A stretch of DNA of 64,000 nt, taken from the NCBI RefSeq assembly GCF_002007115.1, contig NZ_MVAD01000001.1, positions 2,232,001-2,296,000 of the forward strand, written 5' to 3'. The translations under genes were made by a program, and so were the position numbers. Each line of letters opens with the position of its first letter. The first letter of the stretch is position 1. Source of the DNA: Massilia sp. KIM (GTDB lineage Bacteria > Pseudomonadota > Gammaproteobacteria > Burkholderiales > Burkholderiaceae_D). The notes under the pieces are model-generated. The model was not told the origin of the DNA. It saw only the letters and a program-made list of their open reading frames with translations, and searched no databases. Below are positions 8,365 through 15,751 of this stretch, in pieces.

Positions 8365-8740
8365 GAGCTGGTTCCGCCCTCTCGCCGGCCTCCCCTGCCC
8401 TTCGGTCTCCCAGTTAGCCGAAAAACCGTCGCACCGGCGCAGGCCGGTGCCCAAGTTTGCCCGCATCACGCAGACGCAGTACAGCAAATGAACAGCGAGC
8501 AGTGAGGACAGGCTCCGCCCTCTCTTCCGGCACCGATCCGATCGATTTCTCAGTTAACCGAAAAACCGTCGCACCGGCGCAGGCCGGTGCCCAAGTTCGC
8601 GCGCATCACGCAGACGCAGTAAGGGACGGCGAAGCAAGCAGTGAGGGCGGGCTCCGCCCTCTCTTCGGGCGCCGATCCGATCGTTTTCTCAGCTAACCGA
8701 AAAACCGTCGCACCGGCGCAGGCCGGTGCCCAAGTTTGCG
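8346..8740 (+). repeat. Tandem array of about 140-base units
   Basis: Three imperfect units with a period of 139-140 bases. Each begins with a variant of GGCGAGCAGT(A/G)AG, continues with GGCTCCGCCCTCTC and CAGTTA(A/G)CCGAAAAA, and ends with the palindromic CGTCGCACCGGC...CCAAGTT element (element starts near 8427, 8567 and 8706). The first unit includes the stop codon of the gene ending at 8364. Confidence 0.8.
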
Positions 8741-8760
8741 TGCATCACAGAGAACGTAGA

Positions 8761-9091
8761 CCTTGGGCACCGGCCTGCGCCGGTGCGACGTGCGAAAGGC
8801 GCGGGACTCGCGTGTGGACGGATTGGAAGACAGCTTCCGCTCCGGCCTCGGCCCTGCCACGAAAAAGTATAGGTTCACGGCGTCGCATGGAAACTTGGGC
8901 ACCGGCCTGCGCCGGTGCGACGTGCGAGAGGCGCGGGACTGGCGTGTGGAGACCGTGGCCAGCAGATTCCGGCCGGGCCCTGGCCCTGGCCCTGGCCCTC
9001 GTCCTCGCCCTCGCCCTCGCCCTCGCGCGAAAAGGTATGTGTTCTGAGTGTTGCATGCGAACTCGGGCACCGGCCTGCGCCGGTGCGACGT
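8761..9091 (-). repeat. Three inverted copies of the palindromic CCAAGTT element
   Basis: Copies at about 8761-8790, 8891-8922 and 9061-9091 read (CCAAGTTT)GGGCACCGGCCTGCGCCGGTGCGACG-like on the plus strand, opposite in direction to the three copies at 8427-8740. The stem is CACCGGC/GCCGGTG. Spacing between copies is irregular. Confidence 0.75.
8976..9023 (+). repeat. Hexanucleotide tandem repeat, eight units
   Basis: Four GGCCCT units followed by one CGTCCT and three CGCCCT units, 48 bases in all. It is not in a supported gene, so it is not an obvious phase-variation tract, although units of six could expand by slippage. Confidence 0.8.
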
Positions 9092-9230
9092 GCTGGGGGT
9101 GCTGGACTTGCGTGTGGTTGCGTCGAGCTGCCATATCTAACGTGGCCCAAGCATATCTATCCTCGACAGGCACGTCTAACCTGCCCCGCAGGTCCAAGCT
9201 CCCGCGGGCACATCTTCCTTGGCCACGGCA

Positions 9231-9270
9231 CAAAAAAAGACGGCGTCCAATCCCCGATTGAGACGCCGCT
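9231..9270 (-). terminator. Terminator of the six-gene minus-strand operon
   Basis: Read on the minus strand: CGGCGTC, one unpaired base, CAATC, loop GGG, GATTG, GACGCCG, then a run of seven T. It lies 75 bases after the last gene of the operon (9346). Confidence 0.9.
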
Positions 9271-9345
9271 CAAGCCCCACCATATTCGAAGCTTTTCGTT
9301 CTTCTCGTGCGCCGCCGGGACCAGCCCGGACGATACGCTCGCCGC

Positions 9346-9732
9346 TTACTGCGGCAGCTGTTGCTGTGCTTTCCTGCGGTTCAGGTACCAGCCCATCGCA
9401 CCGAGGGCCAGCACCGCACCAGCGGCCGGTTTCCCGAGCCGCTTCTGGCGCACGAAGTTCACCAGCGCCAGCGCATACGGCATCAATACCGACACGTTGG
9501 TGCCCGTCGGCTTGAGCAGGGCATCCGCCCTCGCCCGCAGCGCCCAAGTGGCGTGGTCGATCGTCGAGTGCAGGATGACCTCGGGCCGGGCCGCGTGCCG
9601 GATGTGCGCCTTGGCATGGGCGACGCTGGTGCGGAAGTATTCTCCCTCACGCAGCAGCTCTTGCTTGCGGGCAGCCGGATCCAGGCTGTGCTTGTGACCG
9701 GCCAAACCGGTCGTTCCGTCATGATTGTGCAT
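9346..9732 (-). CDS. Unknown protein, last gene of a DUF883/holin-like operon
   Basis: A 128-residue protein with a His-rich N-terminus (MHNHDGTTGLAGHKH), a helical middle and a C-terminal hydrophobic segment of about 18 residues (AAGAVLALGAMGWYLNRR) followed by basic residues, suggesting an inner-membrane tail anchor. Its position after a DUF883 and a YqjE-like gene parallels yqjK in the E. coli yqjCDEK group, but I see no firm similarity. GGGGAGG lies six bases upstream of the ATG. The operon terminator follows. Confidence 0.75.
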   Translation of the reverse strand: MHNHDGTTGLAGHKHSLDPAARKQELLREGEYFRTSVAHAKAHIRHAARPEVILHSTIDHATWALRARADALLKPTGTNVSVLMPYALALVNFVRQKRLGKPAAGAVLALGAMGWYLNRRKAQQQLPQ

Positions 9733-9756
9733 GATTCCTCCCCATCGTGTCGCCGC

Positions 9757-10143
9757 TTAGAGCAGCATGTCGCGGTCGTTCTTCAGTTCCTTCATCGTCG
9801 CCGGGAAAGCCAGCTTGTTCTGCTTGAGCAGGGCCAGTCCCTTCGCCACCAGCACCGCGGTGATGAGCACGAACACGACGAACAGAATCAGGAGGATCTT
9901 CCAGCCCATCGCGTCCCAGGCAAGGGCCACGATCATGGCGGTGCCGTAGGCAACGGCGAACCACACGGCCAGCACGGCCACCGCGAACACGGCGACCAGT
10001 TCGAGCACGTGGTTACGCACCTCGGACAGCTCAAGGGCAGCCAGTTCGACCCGCGAGACGAGCAGGCCGAACAGACTCTTGCCCAGGCTGGAGATCCCGC
10101 CGAACAGGCCGGGGTTGTGCACTACGGTATCGTTTTTATCCAC
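9757..10143 (-). CDS. Phage-holin-superfamily / YqjE-like membrane protein
   Basis: A 128-residue protein with two long central transmembrane helices (about 50-75 and 80-105) between charged ends, the layout of PF07332, to which E. coli YqjE belongs. These chromosomal proteins are not phage holins despite the name; they accompany DUF883 ribosome-binding membrane proteins. It starts with GTG at 10143 with a G-rich stretch upstream. It lies 18 bases after the DUF883 gene and 24 before the last gene, in one operon. Confidence 0.85.
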   Translation of the reverse strand: MDKNDTVVHNPGLFGGISSLGKSLFGLLVSRVELAALELSEVRNHVLELVAVFAVAVLAVWFAVAYGTAMIVALAWDAMGWKILLILFVVFVLITAVLVAKGLALLKQNKLAFPATMKELKNDRDMLL

Positions 10144-10161
10144 GGCAGCCCCCGGCTCGGA

Positions 10162-10518
10162 TTATTGGTGGTCGGAGTTTCGGCTCAGCAGCACGCCGAG
10201 CAGGATGCCGATGCCGGCGGCGACCGCCATCGTACGCCAGGGGTTGTCCCTCACGTAGACATCGGCCGTATGCGCCAGTTCCTTGCTTTTCTCCATGGCC
10301 TGGCCCTGCACGTAGCTGGCCTTGCCCAGCGCGCGGTCGAGCATTTCCATGCCGCGGTTGCGCAGCTCCTCGGCCTTTTCGCCGGTCAGGTTGGCCGCCG
10401 CCGTCAGCATCGACTGGGCGTCGCGCACCAGGGCCTTCATGTCGGACTGGGTGGCATAGGTGGCGCCGCTGATCGGGTGCACGCTGCCGTTGCTGGACGA
10501 GCGATAGGTGTCTTGCAT
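10162..10518 (-). CDS. DUF883 family protein (YqjD/ElaB-like)
   Basis: A 118-residue protein with a helical, Lys/Glu/Ala-rich body and a C-terminal transmembrane helix after the typical VRDNPWRTMAVAAGIGILLGVLL motif. E. coli YqjD and ElaB are tail-anchored inner-membrane proteins that bind ribosomes in stationary phase and are RpoS-dependent. AAGGAG lies seven bases before the ATG. It is the fourth gene of the operon that begins at 12585. Confidence 0.92.
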   Translation of the reverse strand: MQDTYRSSSNGSVHPISGATYATQSDMKALVRDAQSMLTAAANLTGEKAEELRNRGMEMLDRALGKASYVQGQAMEKSKELAHTADVYVRDNPWRTMAVAAGIGILLGVLLSRNSDHQ

Positions 10519-10570
10519 GATCTACTCCTTTGCGTTGTGGTGTCTCTGGTTAAGCTGGCGCGGCGCTGTC

Positions 10571-11104
10571 TCAGGCCAACAGGTCGCGCATGTCGTCGGC
10601 ATGCTCCTCTTCCACCGCCATGATCTCGGTCAGCATCCGGGTGGTGGTCGGGTCCTTGTCGCCTATGGCGACGATCATTTGCCGATACGATTCGATGGCC
10701 ACGCGCTCGGCGATCAGGTCGGCGCGGATCATCGCCTGCACGTCCTCGGAGTCGTCGTACTCGGCGTGGCTGCGCGCCGTCAGCGTGGCCGGGTTGAAGT
10801 TCGGCGAGCCGTTCAACTGCACGATGCGCTCGGCGATGCGGTCGGCGTGGTCCTGCTCCTGCTGGGCATGCTCGAGGAACTCGGCCTTGATGGGGCCGAT
10901 GTTCGGACCGCTCGCCGTGTAGTAATGCCGTTTGTAGCGCAGCACGCACAGCAGCTCGGTGGCCAGCGCGTCGTTGAGCATCGCGATGACCGCTTCGCGG
11001 TCGGCCTGGTAGCCCTCGGTCACTGCGCCTTCGTCGAGGTTGGCCGCGGCGCGGCGGATCGCCGCGATGTCGAAGCCATGCGCCAGGTTGGTCTTGTCTT
11101 CCAT
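10571..11104 (-). CDS. Ferritin-like (bacterioferritin/Dps-type) protein
   Basis: A 177-residue four-helix-bundle protein. The di-iron ligands are laid out in order: ATELLCVLRYKRHYY, EFLEHAQQEQDHADRI, DLIAERVAIESYRQM and IMAVEEEHADDMRDLL, giving the E, ExxH, E, ExxH pattern. It probably stores or oxidises iron and limits oxidative damage, but bacterioferritin versus Dps-like assembly cannot be decided from sequence. AAGGAAAG precedes the ATG. It lies in a stress operon between an OmpA-like lipoprotein and the DUF883 gene. Confidence 0.88.
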   Translation of the reverse strand: MEDKTNLAHGFDIAAIRRAAANLDEGAVTEGYQADREAVIAMLNDALATELLCVLRYKRHYYTASGPNIGPIKAEFLEHAQQEQDHADRIAERIVQLNGSPNFNPATLTARSHAEYDDSEDVQAMIRADLIAERVAIESYRQMIVAIGDKDPTTTRMLTEIMAVEEEHADDMRDLLA

Positions 11105-11131
11105 GGTCTTTCCTTATGCGTTGACGCCGGC

Positions 11132-12055
11132 TCAGCGGCCTGCCGTGCGCGGCGGGATCTGCGCTCCTTCGTTGGACAGCACGATCTCGACCCGACGATT
11201 GAGCTGGCGGTTGCCGGCCGAATCGTTGGGCGCCACCGGGAAGGCCTCGCCGTAGGCGCGCATGGCGATCCGGTCGCGCGGCACGCCGAGCTGGCCGAGC
11301 GCCGAGGCCACCGCGTTCGCGCGCCGCTGCGACAGCTCCTGGTTGTAGGTGGAGCTGCCGGTGCTGTCCGTAAATCCTTCGACCAGCACGGTACGGTTCG
11401 GGTTCTGCGCCATGATGTCGGCCAGCTTGCGCAGGGTCGACATGCCGTTCGGCGTGAGGCTGGCCTTGTCGGTCGCGAACAGCACGTCGCCGATCGTCAC
11501 CACATAGCCGCGCTCGGTCTTGACCGCCTGCAGGTCGACCAGCAGGGCTTCGAGCTGGGCAGCGCGCTGGGCCAGGGCCGCGTTCTGCTGCTGGGCGGCG
11601 TTTGCCTGGGCCTGGGCCTGGGCGGCCTGGGCCTGCGCCGCCTGGGCCTGGGCCTGGGCCGCCTCGGCTTCGCGCTTGGCGCGATCGGCTTCGGCCGTAC
11701 GCGCCTCGAGGCGCACCTGGTCGCGTTCGCGCGAGGCGTTGGCGATGTCGGCCTCGGCGGCCTTGGCCTTGGCCACTTCCTGGGCGGTCGCGATCTTCTG
11801 CTTGGCCACGTAGGCCAGGCGGTCGATGTCGTTCAGGCTCTCGCGCCGGGCGGCGGCCTGGTTGGCCTGGTCGAGCGCGTCGCTGGCCTGCTTGAATTCC
11901 ATCGGCGCATAGGTCGCCACCGAGGGGTTGTTGTTGGCGCTGACGAAGTCGGCGCGCGCCTGGTCCAGCGTCGGGGTGGTCACCGGGGTGCTGGCGCAGG
12001 CGGCCGCCAGGATGGCGGCGGCCAGCATCGAGATGACGGGCTTGCGGTTGTTCAT
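11132..12055 (-). CDS. DUF4398 / OmpA-domain lipoprotein
   Basis: A 307-residue lipoprotein (lipobox AAAC, Cys about 20) with a DUF4398 region (about 28-95), a long Ala/Gln/Glu coiled coil rich in AQAQAA (about 95-175) and a C-terminal OmpA peptidoglycan-binding domain (about 190-295; VEGFTDSTGSSTYNQELSQR and NRRVEIVL). The coiled coil could span the periplasm between outer membrane and cell wall. AAGAGGACC lies before the ATG. It is the second gene of the operon, after a DUF4398-only lipoprotein. Confidence 0.92.
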   Translation of the reverse strand: MNNRKPVISMLAAAILAAACASTPVTTPTLDQARADFVSANNNPSVATYAPMEFKQASDALDQANQAAARRESLNDIDRLAYVAKQKIATAQEVAKAKAAEADIANASRERDQVRLEARTAEADRAKREAEAAQAQAQAAQAQAAQAQAQANAAQQQNAALAQRAAQLEALLVDLQAVKTERGYVVTIGDVLFATDKASLTPNGMSTLRKLADIMAQNPNRTVLVEGFTDSTGSSTYNQELSQRRANAVASALGQLGVPRDRIAMRAYGEAFPVAPNDSAGNRQLNRRVEIVLSNEGAQIPPRTAGR

Positions 12056-12111
12056 GTTCTGGTCCTCTTCTTGTTAGGCGCCTCGCGGCGCGGACTCATG
12101 CTTGCAAGGGC

Positions 12112-12585
12112 TTACTGCTGGGTGGTCGGCGTCGTGGTCGGCGTCGTGGTCGTGGTGGTCGCGGCGCCGGACTCGGTGGTGCCCGACTGCGAAGCGCCCA
12201 TGTTGTTGACGCGGTCGACCTCTTCGCGCAGCACGCGCAGGTCTTCGTTCAACTGGTTCGAGGCGGTGGTCGCCTTGGCCGAGTTGGCCTTGCTCTGGGC
12301 CAGCTTGGCGTCGGCCTGGGCCTGGATCGCCAGCTCGCGCGCCAGCTTGTAGTCCTTGGCGGCCAGGGCCTGGTTGGCGCGCAGCATCTTCTCGCGCGCG
12401 GCGGTGATCTCGGCCGGCGCCAGCTCGGCCGCACCGGCCGATACGGCATTCTCGACAGCGTTGCGCGACACCGCCACGTCGGCGGTCGCCGGCGCCTTCT
12501 GGGGGCTGGCGCAGGCCGTCAAGGCCAGCACGGCGCAGGCGCAGGCCAGGCGTGCCAGGTGGGTCGTCGGGACGTTCTTGTTCAT
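12112..12585 (-). CDS. DUF4398 lipoprotein, first gene of a six-gene operon
   Basis: A 157-residue lipoprotein (lipobox LTAC, Cys about 25) with a DUF4398 helical domain (about 40-120) and a Thr-rich low-complexity tail (runs of Thr and Pro at 140-157). Function is unknown; the domain commonly pairs with OmpA domains, as in the next gene. CAGGAGA lies before the ATG. A Crp/Fnr-like palindrome at 12647-12660 with a TATAAC -10 lies upstream and should drive the whole operon down to the terminator at 9231-9270. Confidence 0.88.
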   Translation of the reverse strand: MNKNVPTTHLARLACACAVLALTACASPQKAPATADVAVSRNAVENAVSAGAAELAPAEITAAREKMLRANQALAAKDYKLARELAIQAQADAKLAQSKANSAKATTASNQLNEDLRVLREEVDRVNNMGASQSGTTESGAATTTTTTPTTTPTTQQ

Positions 12586-12646
12586 TGCAGTCTCCTGGTG
12601 ACGATAGTGATGGAGACAGTTATAAACCTGTTATCAGCCCAGATCG

Positions 12647-12660
12647 GTTCGCTGGCGCAC
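12647..12660 (-). promoter_or_regulatory. Crp/Fnr-like palindrome, promoter of the six-gene operon
   Basis: On the minus strand GTGCG-CCAG-CGAAC (one mismatch to symmetry). Exactly 22 bases further is TATAAC (12619-12624), so the centre falls near -41.5. The predicted start near 12612 leaves about 27 bases of leader before the ATG at 12585. Confidence 0.75.
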
Positions 12661-12685
12661 ATTGATTCGGATCAGGAAGATCTGC

Positions 12686-12699
12686 GTGCGGCACCGCAC
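12686..12699 (+). promoter_or_regulatory. Crp/Fnr-like palindrome, asmA-family promoter
   Basis: Perfect GTGCG-GCAC-CGCAC with TACGCT (12722-12727) exactly 22 bases downstream. The predicted transcription start near 12734 agrees with the ATG at 12764. Its divergent partner site at 12647-12660 serves the minus-strand operon. Confidence 0.7.
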
Positions 12700-12763
12700 A
12701 TCAGCAGACACCGCCTTGCGCTACGCTCGGGCCAAGAATTCACTCTTCCGAAAAAGGTCCGCT

Positions 12764-14827
12764 ATGGCCGAGTCGTCCACGCCAGCGGCCAGGGCAAGCA
12801 AGCCCGGCCACAAGAAAAAGATCCTGTTCAGCTTGCTCGGCATCCTGGTGGCGCTGCCGGTCATCGCCGTCATCCTGATCGCCACCTTCGACTGGAACCG
12901 CGCGCGCCCCTGGATCAACGCCAAGGTCAGCGACGCCATCGACCGCCCCTTCGCGATCCGCGGCGACCTCGAGGTGGAGTGGGAACGGCCCGCCAAGCGC
13001 ATGGCGCCGGCCGCGCGCACCTGGCGCGACCACATTCCCTGGCCCTACCTGTACGCCAACGACGTCTACGTCGGCAATCCGGCCGGCATGCCGGTGCGCG
13101 ACATGGCGAACGTGCGCCGCTTTTCGTTTTCCGTGAATCCCTTCGCCCTGCTCGATCGCACCATCAATATCCCCCTGCTGAGCTTCGACGGGCCGCGCGT
13201 GGACCTGCTGCGCACCGACGCCACCCACAACAACTGGACCTTCAAGCGCAACCAGGAAGAATCGCGCTGGAAGCTCGACCTCGAACGCGTGGTGCTGACC
13301 GACGGCGTGGTCCACATCAAGGACGCGGTCACGAAGGCCGACGTCACCGCCCAGGTGCGCACGCTGGAGCGCGACCCGACCTATGGCGTGGGCTTCACCC
13401 TCACCGGCACCTACAACGGCGCGCCGGTGCGTGGCGGCGGCAAGGCCGGCGCGGTGCTCTCGCTCAAGCAGCAGGGCGAGCCCTATCCGGTCCAGGCCGA
13501 GGCGCGCTCGGGCCGCACCCGCATCGCGCTCGAAGGCACGGTGACCCGGCCCGCGCAGCTGGCGGCGGTCGACCTCAAGCTGGAGCTGGCCGGCGCCAGC
13601 ATGGACCAGCTGTACAACTTCACCGGCATCCTGTTGCCGACCACCGGCCCGTTCTCGACCTCGGGACGCCTGACCGGCAGCCTGGGCGAGAAGTCGAGCC
13701 GCTGGGTCTACGACGACTTCAAAGGCAAGGTCGGCGCGAGCGACATCGGTGGCCGCCTCGAGTTCGTCACCGGCGGCAAGCGCCCCCGCCTGTCGGGCAA
13801 TGTGCGTTCGCGCCAGCTGGTGTTCGCCGACCTGGCCCCGCTGATCGGCGCCGACTCCAACGCCGCCAAGAAGGAGCGTAACGCCGACACCATGCAGCCG
13901 AGCAACAAGGTGCTGCCGGTGGAGGAATTCAAGACCGAGCGCTGGACGGTGCTGGACGCCGACGTGCGCTTCGCAGCCGACCGCATCGTGCGCGACAAGG
14001 CGCTGCCGATCAGCAAGCTCAGCACCCACCTGATCATGCAGGACGGGGTGCTGCGCCTCGATCCGCTCGAATTCGGCATGGCGGGCGGCACGGTGCGCTC
14101 CAATATCCGCCTCGACGGCAGCGGGCGCGAGGGCAAGAACGCGATCAAGGCCACAGCCAAGGTCGCGGCCCGCAAGATCCAGATCAAGCAGCTCTTCCCC
14201 CAGATCGAGCAGATGCAGGCGACGGTTGGCCAGATCAACGGCGACGCCCAGCTTTCGGCGACCGGCAACTCGGTGGCCAGCCTGTTGGCAGCCTCGAACG
14301 GCGAACTCAAGACGGTGATCAACCAGGGCACGGTGAGCAAGATGCTGCTGGAAATGATGGGCCTTAACGTGGGCAACATCATCCTCACCAAGCTGTTCGG
14401 CGACAAGCAGGTGCAGCTCAATTGCATGGCGGCCGACTTCGCCGTCACCAATGGCATCGCGCGCACCCGCAGCTTCGTGGTCGATACCGAGGAAGCCATC
14501 ATCACGGTCGAGGGCGCGATCAACCTGGCCGGCGAGCAAATGGACTTGCGCATCAACCCGCAGACCAAGGCCCTGCGCCTGTTCTCGCTGCGTTCGCCCC
14601 TGTACGTACGCGGTCCGTTCAAGAAACCCGACGTCTCGGTCGACAAGGGCGTGCTGGCCCTGAAGGCCGGCGGCGCGGCGGCCCTGGCCGCAGCTGCGGC
14701 GCCGGTGGCGGCCCTGCTGCCCCTGATCAACGCCGGGCCGGGCGAGGACAGCGATTGCGCCCGCCTGGTGGCCCAGGCCAAGCGCAAGCCGACCGCCCCG
14801 CCGCCGGGGCAGACCCAGCGTCGATGA
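12764..14827 (+). CDS. AsmA family protein
   Basis: A 687-residue protein with a basic N-terminus, one transmembrane helix (about 18-40, KILFSLLGILVALPVIAVILI) and a long periplasmic AsmA region with the conserved C-terminal block (RTRSFVVDTEEAIITVEGAINLAGEQMDL spread near residues 565-595). AsmA-like proteins are thought to bridge the periplasm and help move phospholipids to the outer membrane. The ATG at 12764 has AAGG six bases upstream and sits downstream of the predicted promoter; earlier in-frame codons would precede the transcription start. A BON lipoprotein gene with its own promoter follows. Confidence 0.92.
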   Translation: MAESSTPAARASKPGHKKKILFSLLGILVALPVIAVILIATFDWNRARPWINAKVSDAIDRPFAIRGDLEVEWERPAKRMAPAARTWRDHIPWPYLYANDVYVGNPAGMPVRDMANVRRFSFSVNPFALLDRTINIPLLSFDGPRVDLLRTDATHNNWTFKRNQEESRWKLDLERVVLTDGVVHIKDAVTKADVTAQVRTLERDPTYGVGFTLTGTYNGAPVRGGGKAGAVLSLKQQGEPYPVQAEARSGRTRIALEGTVTRPAQLAAVDLKLELAGASMDQLYNFTGILLPTTGPFSTSGRLTGSLGEKSSRWVYDDFKGKVGASDIGGRLEFVTGGKRPRLSGNVRSRQLVFADLAPLIGADSNAAKKERNADTMQPSNKVLPVEEFKTERWTVLDADVRFAADRIVRDKALPISKLSTHLIMQDGVLRLDPLEFGMAGGTVRSNIRLDGSGREGKNAIKATAKVAARKIQIKQLFPQIEQMQATVGQINGDAQLSATGNSVASLLAASNGELKTVINQGTVSKMLLEMMGLNVGNIILTKLFGDKQVQLNCMAADFAVTNGIARTRSFVVDTEEAIITVEGAINLAGEQMDLRINPQTKALRLFSLRSPLYVRGPFKKPDVSVDKGVLALKAGGAAALAAAAAPVAALLPLINAGPGEDSDCARLVAQAKRKPTAPPPGQTQRR

Positions 14828-14853
14828 CAGCTCAGCAGGAAGTCACGGCATAG

Positions 14854-14867
14854 GTGTGTTGCCGAAC
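14854..14867 (+). promoter_or_regulatory. Crp/Fnr-like palindrome, promoter of the second BON lipoprotein
   Basis: GTGTG-TTGC-CGAAC, one mismatch to the GTNCG half-site. TATGCT (14890-14895) lies exactly 22 bases downstream. The implied start near 14902 supports translation from the ATG at 14927 rather than from earlier in-frame codons. Confidence 0.65.
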
Positions 14868-14926
14868 AGATCGGTCTGCCGGGCGTGGTTATGCTGATAA
14901 CAAGTCATCGAACATTGAAAGCTGGA

Positions 14927-15256
14927 ATGAACGGAAGCCGCACCATCAAGCGCTACGGCGCTGCCACCGCCCTGCTGGCCTGCATGTCGCTGGGTGTCCT
15001 GGGAGGGTGCGCGTCGAACGATCCGCGGCGCAGCGTGGCCGAGAGCGTCGACGATGCGGCGATCACCGCCAAGGTGAAAGCGGCCCTGGTGGGCGATCCG
15101 GAATTGAAGGCGTCGGACATCAATGTCGAGACGGTCCAAGGCGTTGTCCAGCTGAGCGGCTTCGTGAGCTCGGCGGAGAGCGTGGCGACCGCAGCGACGG
15201 TCGCCCGTACCGTAAAAGGCGTGAAGTCGGTCAGGAATGACCTACGCTTGAAGTAG
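14927..15256 (+). CDS. BON-domain lipoprotein
   Basis: A 109-residue lipoprotein (lipobox LGGC) with one BON domain (about 40-109; DDAAITAKVKAALVGDPELKASD and VVQLSGFV). It is closely similar in layout to the lipoprotein at 6140-6460. The frame is open upstream to 14885, but the predicted promoter places the transcript start after that point, so ATG 14927 is chosen; the RBS is weak. The small glycine-zipper lipoprotein follows after 22 bases and is probably co-transcribed. Confidence 0.88.
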   Translation: MNGSRTIKRYGAATALLACMSLGVLGGCASNDPRRSVAESVDDAAITAKVKAALVGDPELKASDINVETVQGVVQLSGFVSSAESVATAATVARTVKGVKSVRNDLRLK

Positions 15257-15278
15257 AACCCACCGAAAGGAGATCATC

Positions 15279-15503
15279 ATGAAATCGATCAAGAAAATCA
15301 TCGTCACCGCATCGCTAGCCACCGTTGCTCTGGGCCTGGCTGGTTGCTCGGGCATGTCGCAGCAGGACAAGAACACCGCGATCGGCGCGGGCGCAGGCGC
15401 GGTCATCGGCGGCGCACTGACCGGCGGCAGCGCGGCGGGCACCGTGGGTGGTGCAGCTGTGGGCGGCGTGATCGGCAATCAGGTGAACAAGAACACCAAC
15501 TGA
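15279..15503 (+). CDS. Small glycine-zipper lipoprotein (OsmB-like)
   Basis: A 74-residue lipoprotein (lipobox LAGC, Cys 23) whose mature part is almost entirely a glycine zipper (AIGAGAGAVIGGALTGGSAAG followed by GGAAVGGVIGNQV). This is the size and layout of OsmB-type osmotically induced lipoproteins. AAAGGAG lies eight bases before the ATG. It follows the BON lipoprotein in the same transcript, and a pair of inverted palindromic elements lies directly downstream. Confidence 0.88.
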   Translation: MKSIKKIIVTASLATVALGLAGCSGMSQQDKNTAIGAGAGAVIGGALTGGSAAGTVGGAAVGGVIGNQVNKNTN

Positions 15504-15545
15504 GCCGGTCAGCGCTAACGTCCCCGTAGTCGTTAGCTTCAATGC

Positions 15546-15632
15546 CGTCGTCCCCGCGCAGGCGGGGACCCAAGTTGCACGCGTTTCGACAACGCTAGCA
15601 GAACTTGGGTCCCCGCCTGCGCGGGGACGACG
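15546..15632. repeat. Inverted pair of palindromic CCAAGTT elements
   Basis: One copy at 15546-15577 (stem GTCCCCGC/GCGGGGAC, then CCAAGTT) and an inverted copy at 15602-15632, separated by about 24 bases. Each copy is itself palindromic, and the two also pair with each other, so the transcript could form either two small hairpins or one long one. It may end the plus-strand transcript. Confidence 0.85.
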
Positions 15633-15751
15633 TTTCGAGGCTGCGGACTAGCGGAGAATATTTCTCAGCCGTAAAGCTGCGGACTTGCGAACGGTGTAGC
15701 TCAGCCGCAATTTTGTAAGCGGATGTAAACGGGCCGAGCGCCCCGAAGCGC

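Larger units (their letters stand above)
8365..9345. other. Repeat-filled intergenic region
   Basis: About 980 bases without a supported gene. The region holds the 140-base tandem array, six copies of the palindromic element (three direct at about 8427, 8567 and 8706, three inverted at about 8761, 8891 and 9061), a hexanucleotide run at 8976-9023, and at its right end the terminator of the minus-strand operon. Open frames here read through repeat sequence in all directions and are not coding. Confidence 0.75.

Noticed and set aside
8427-9091. Possible CRISPR array
   Set aside because: The repeats are long-period tandem units and inverted palindromic elements with repeated, not unique, spacers, and no cas gene is near.
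12647-12699. Use of the asmA palindrome (12686) for the minus-strand operon
   Set aside because: The hexamer at the right distance on that side is AATGTG, which is poor, and a better site with TATAAC at 12647 explains the operon.
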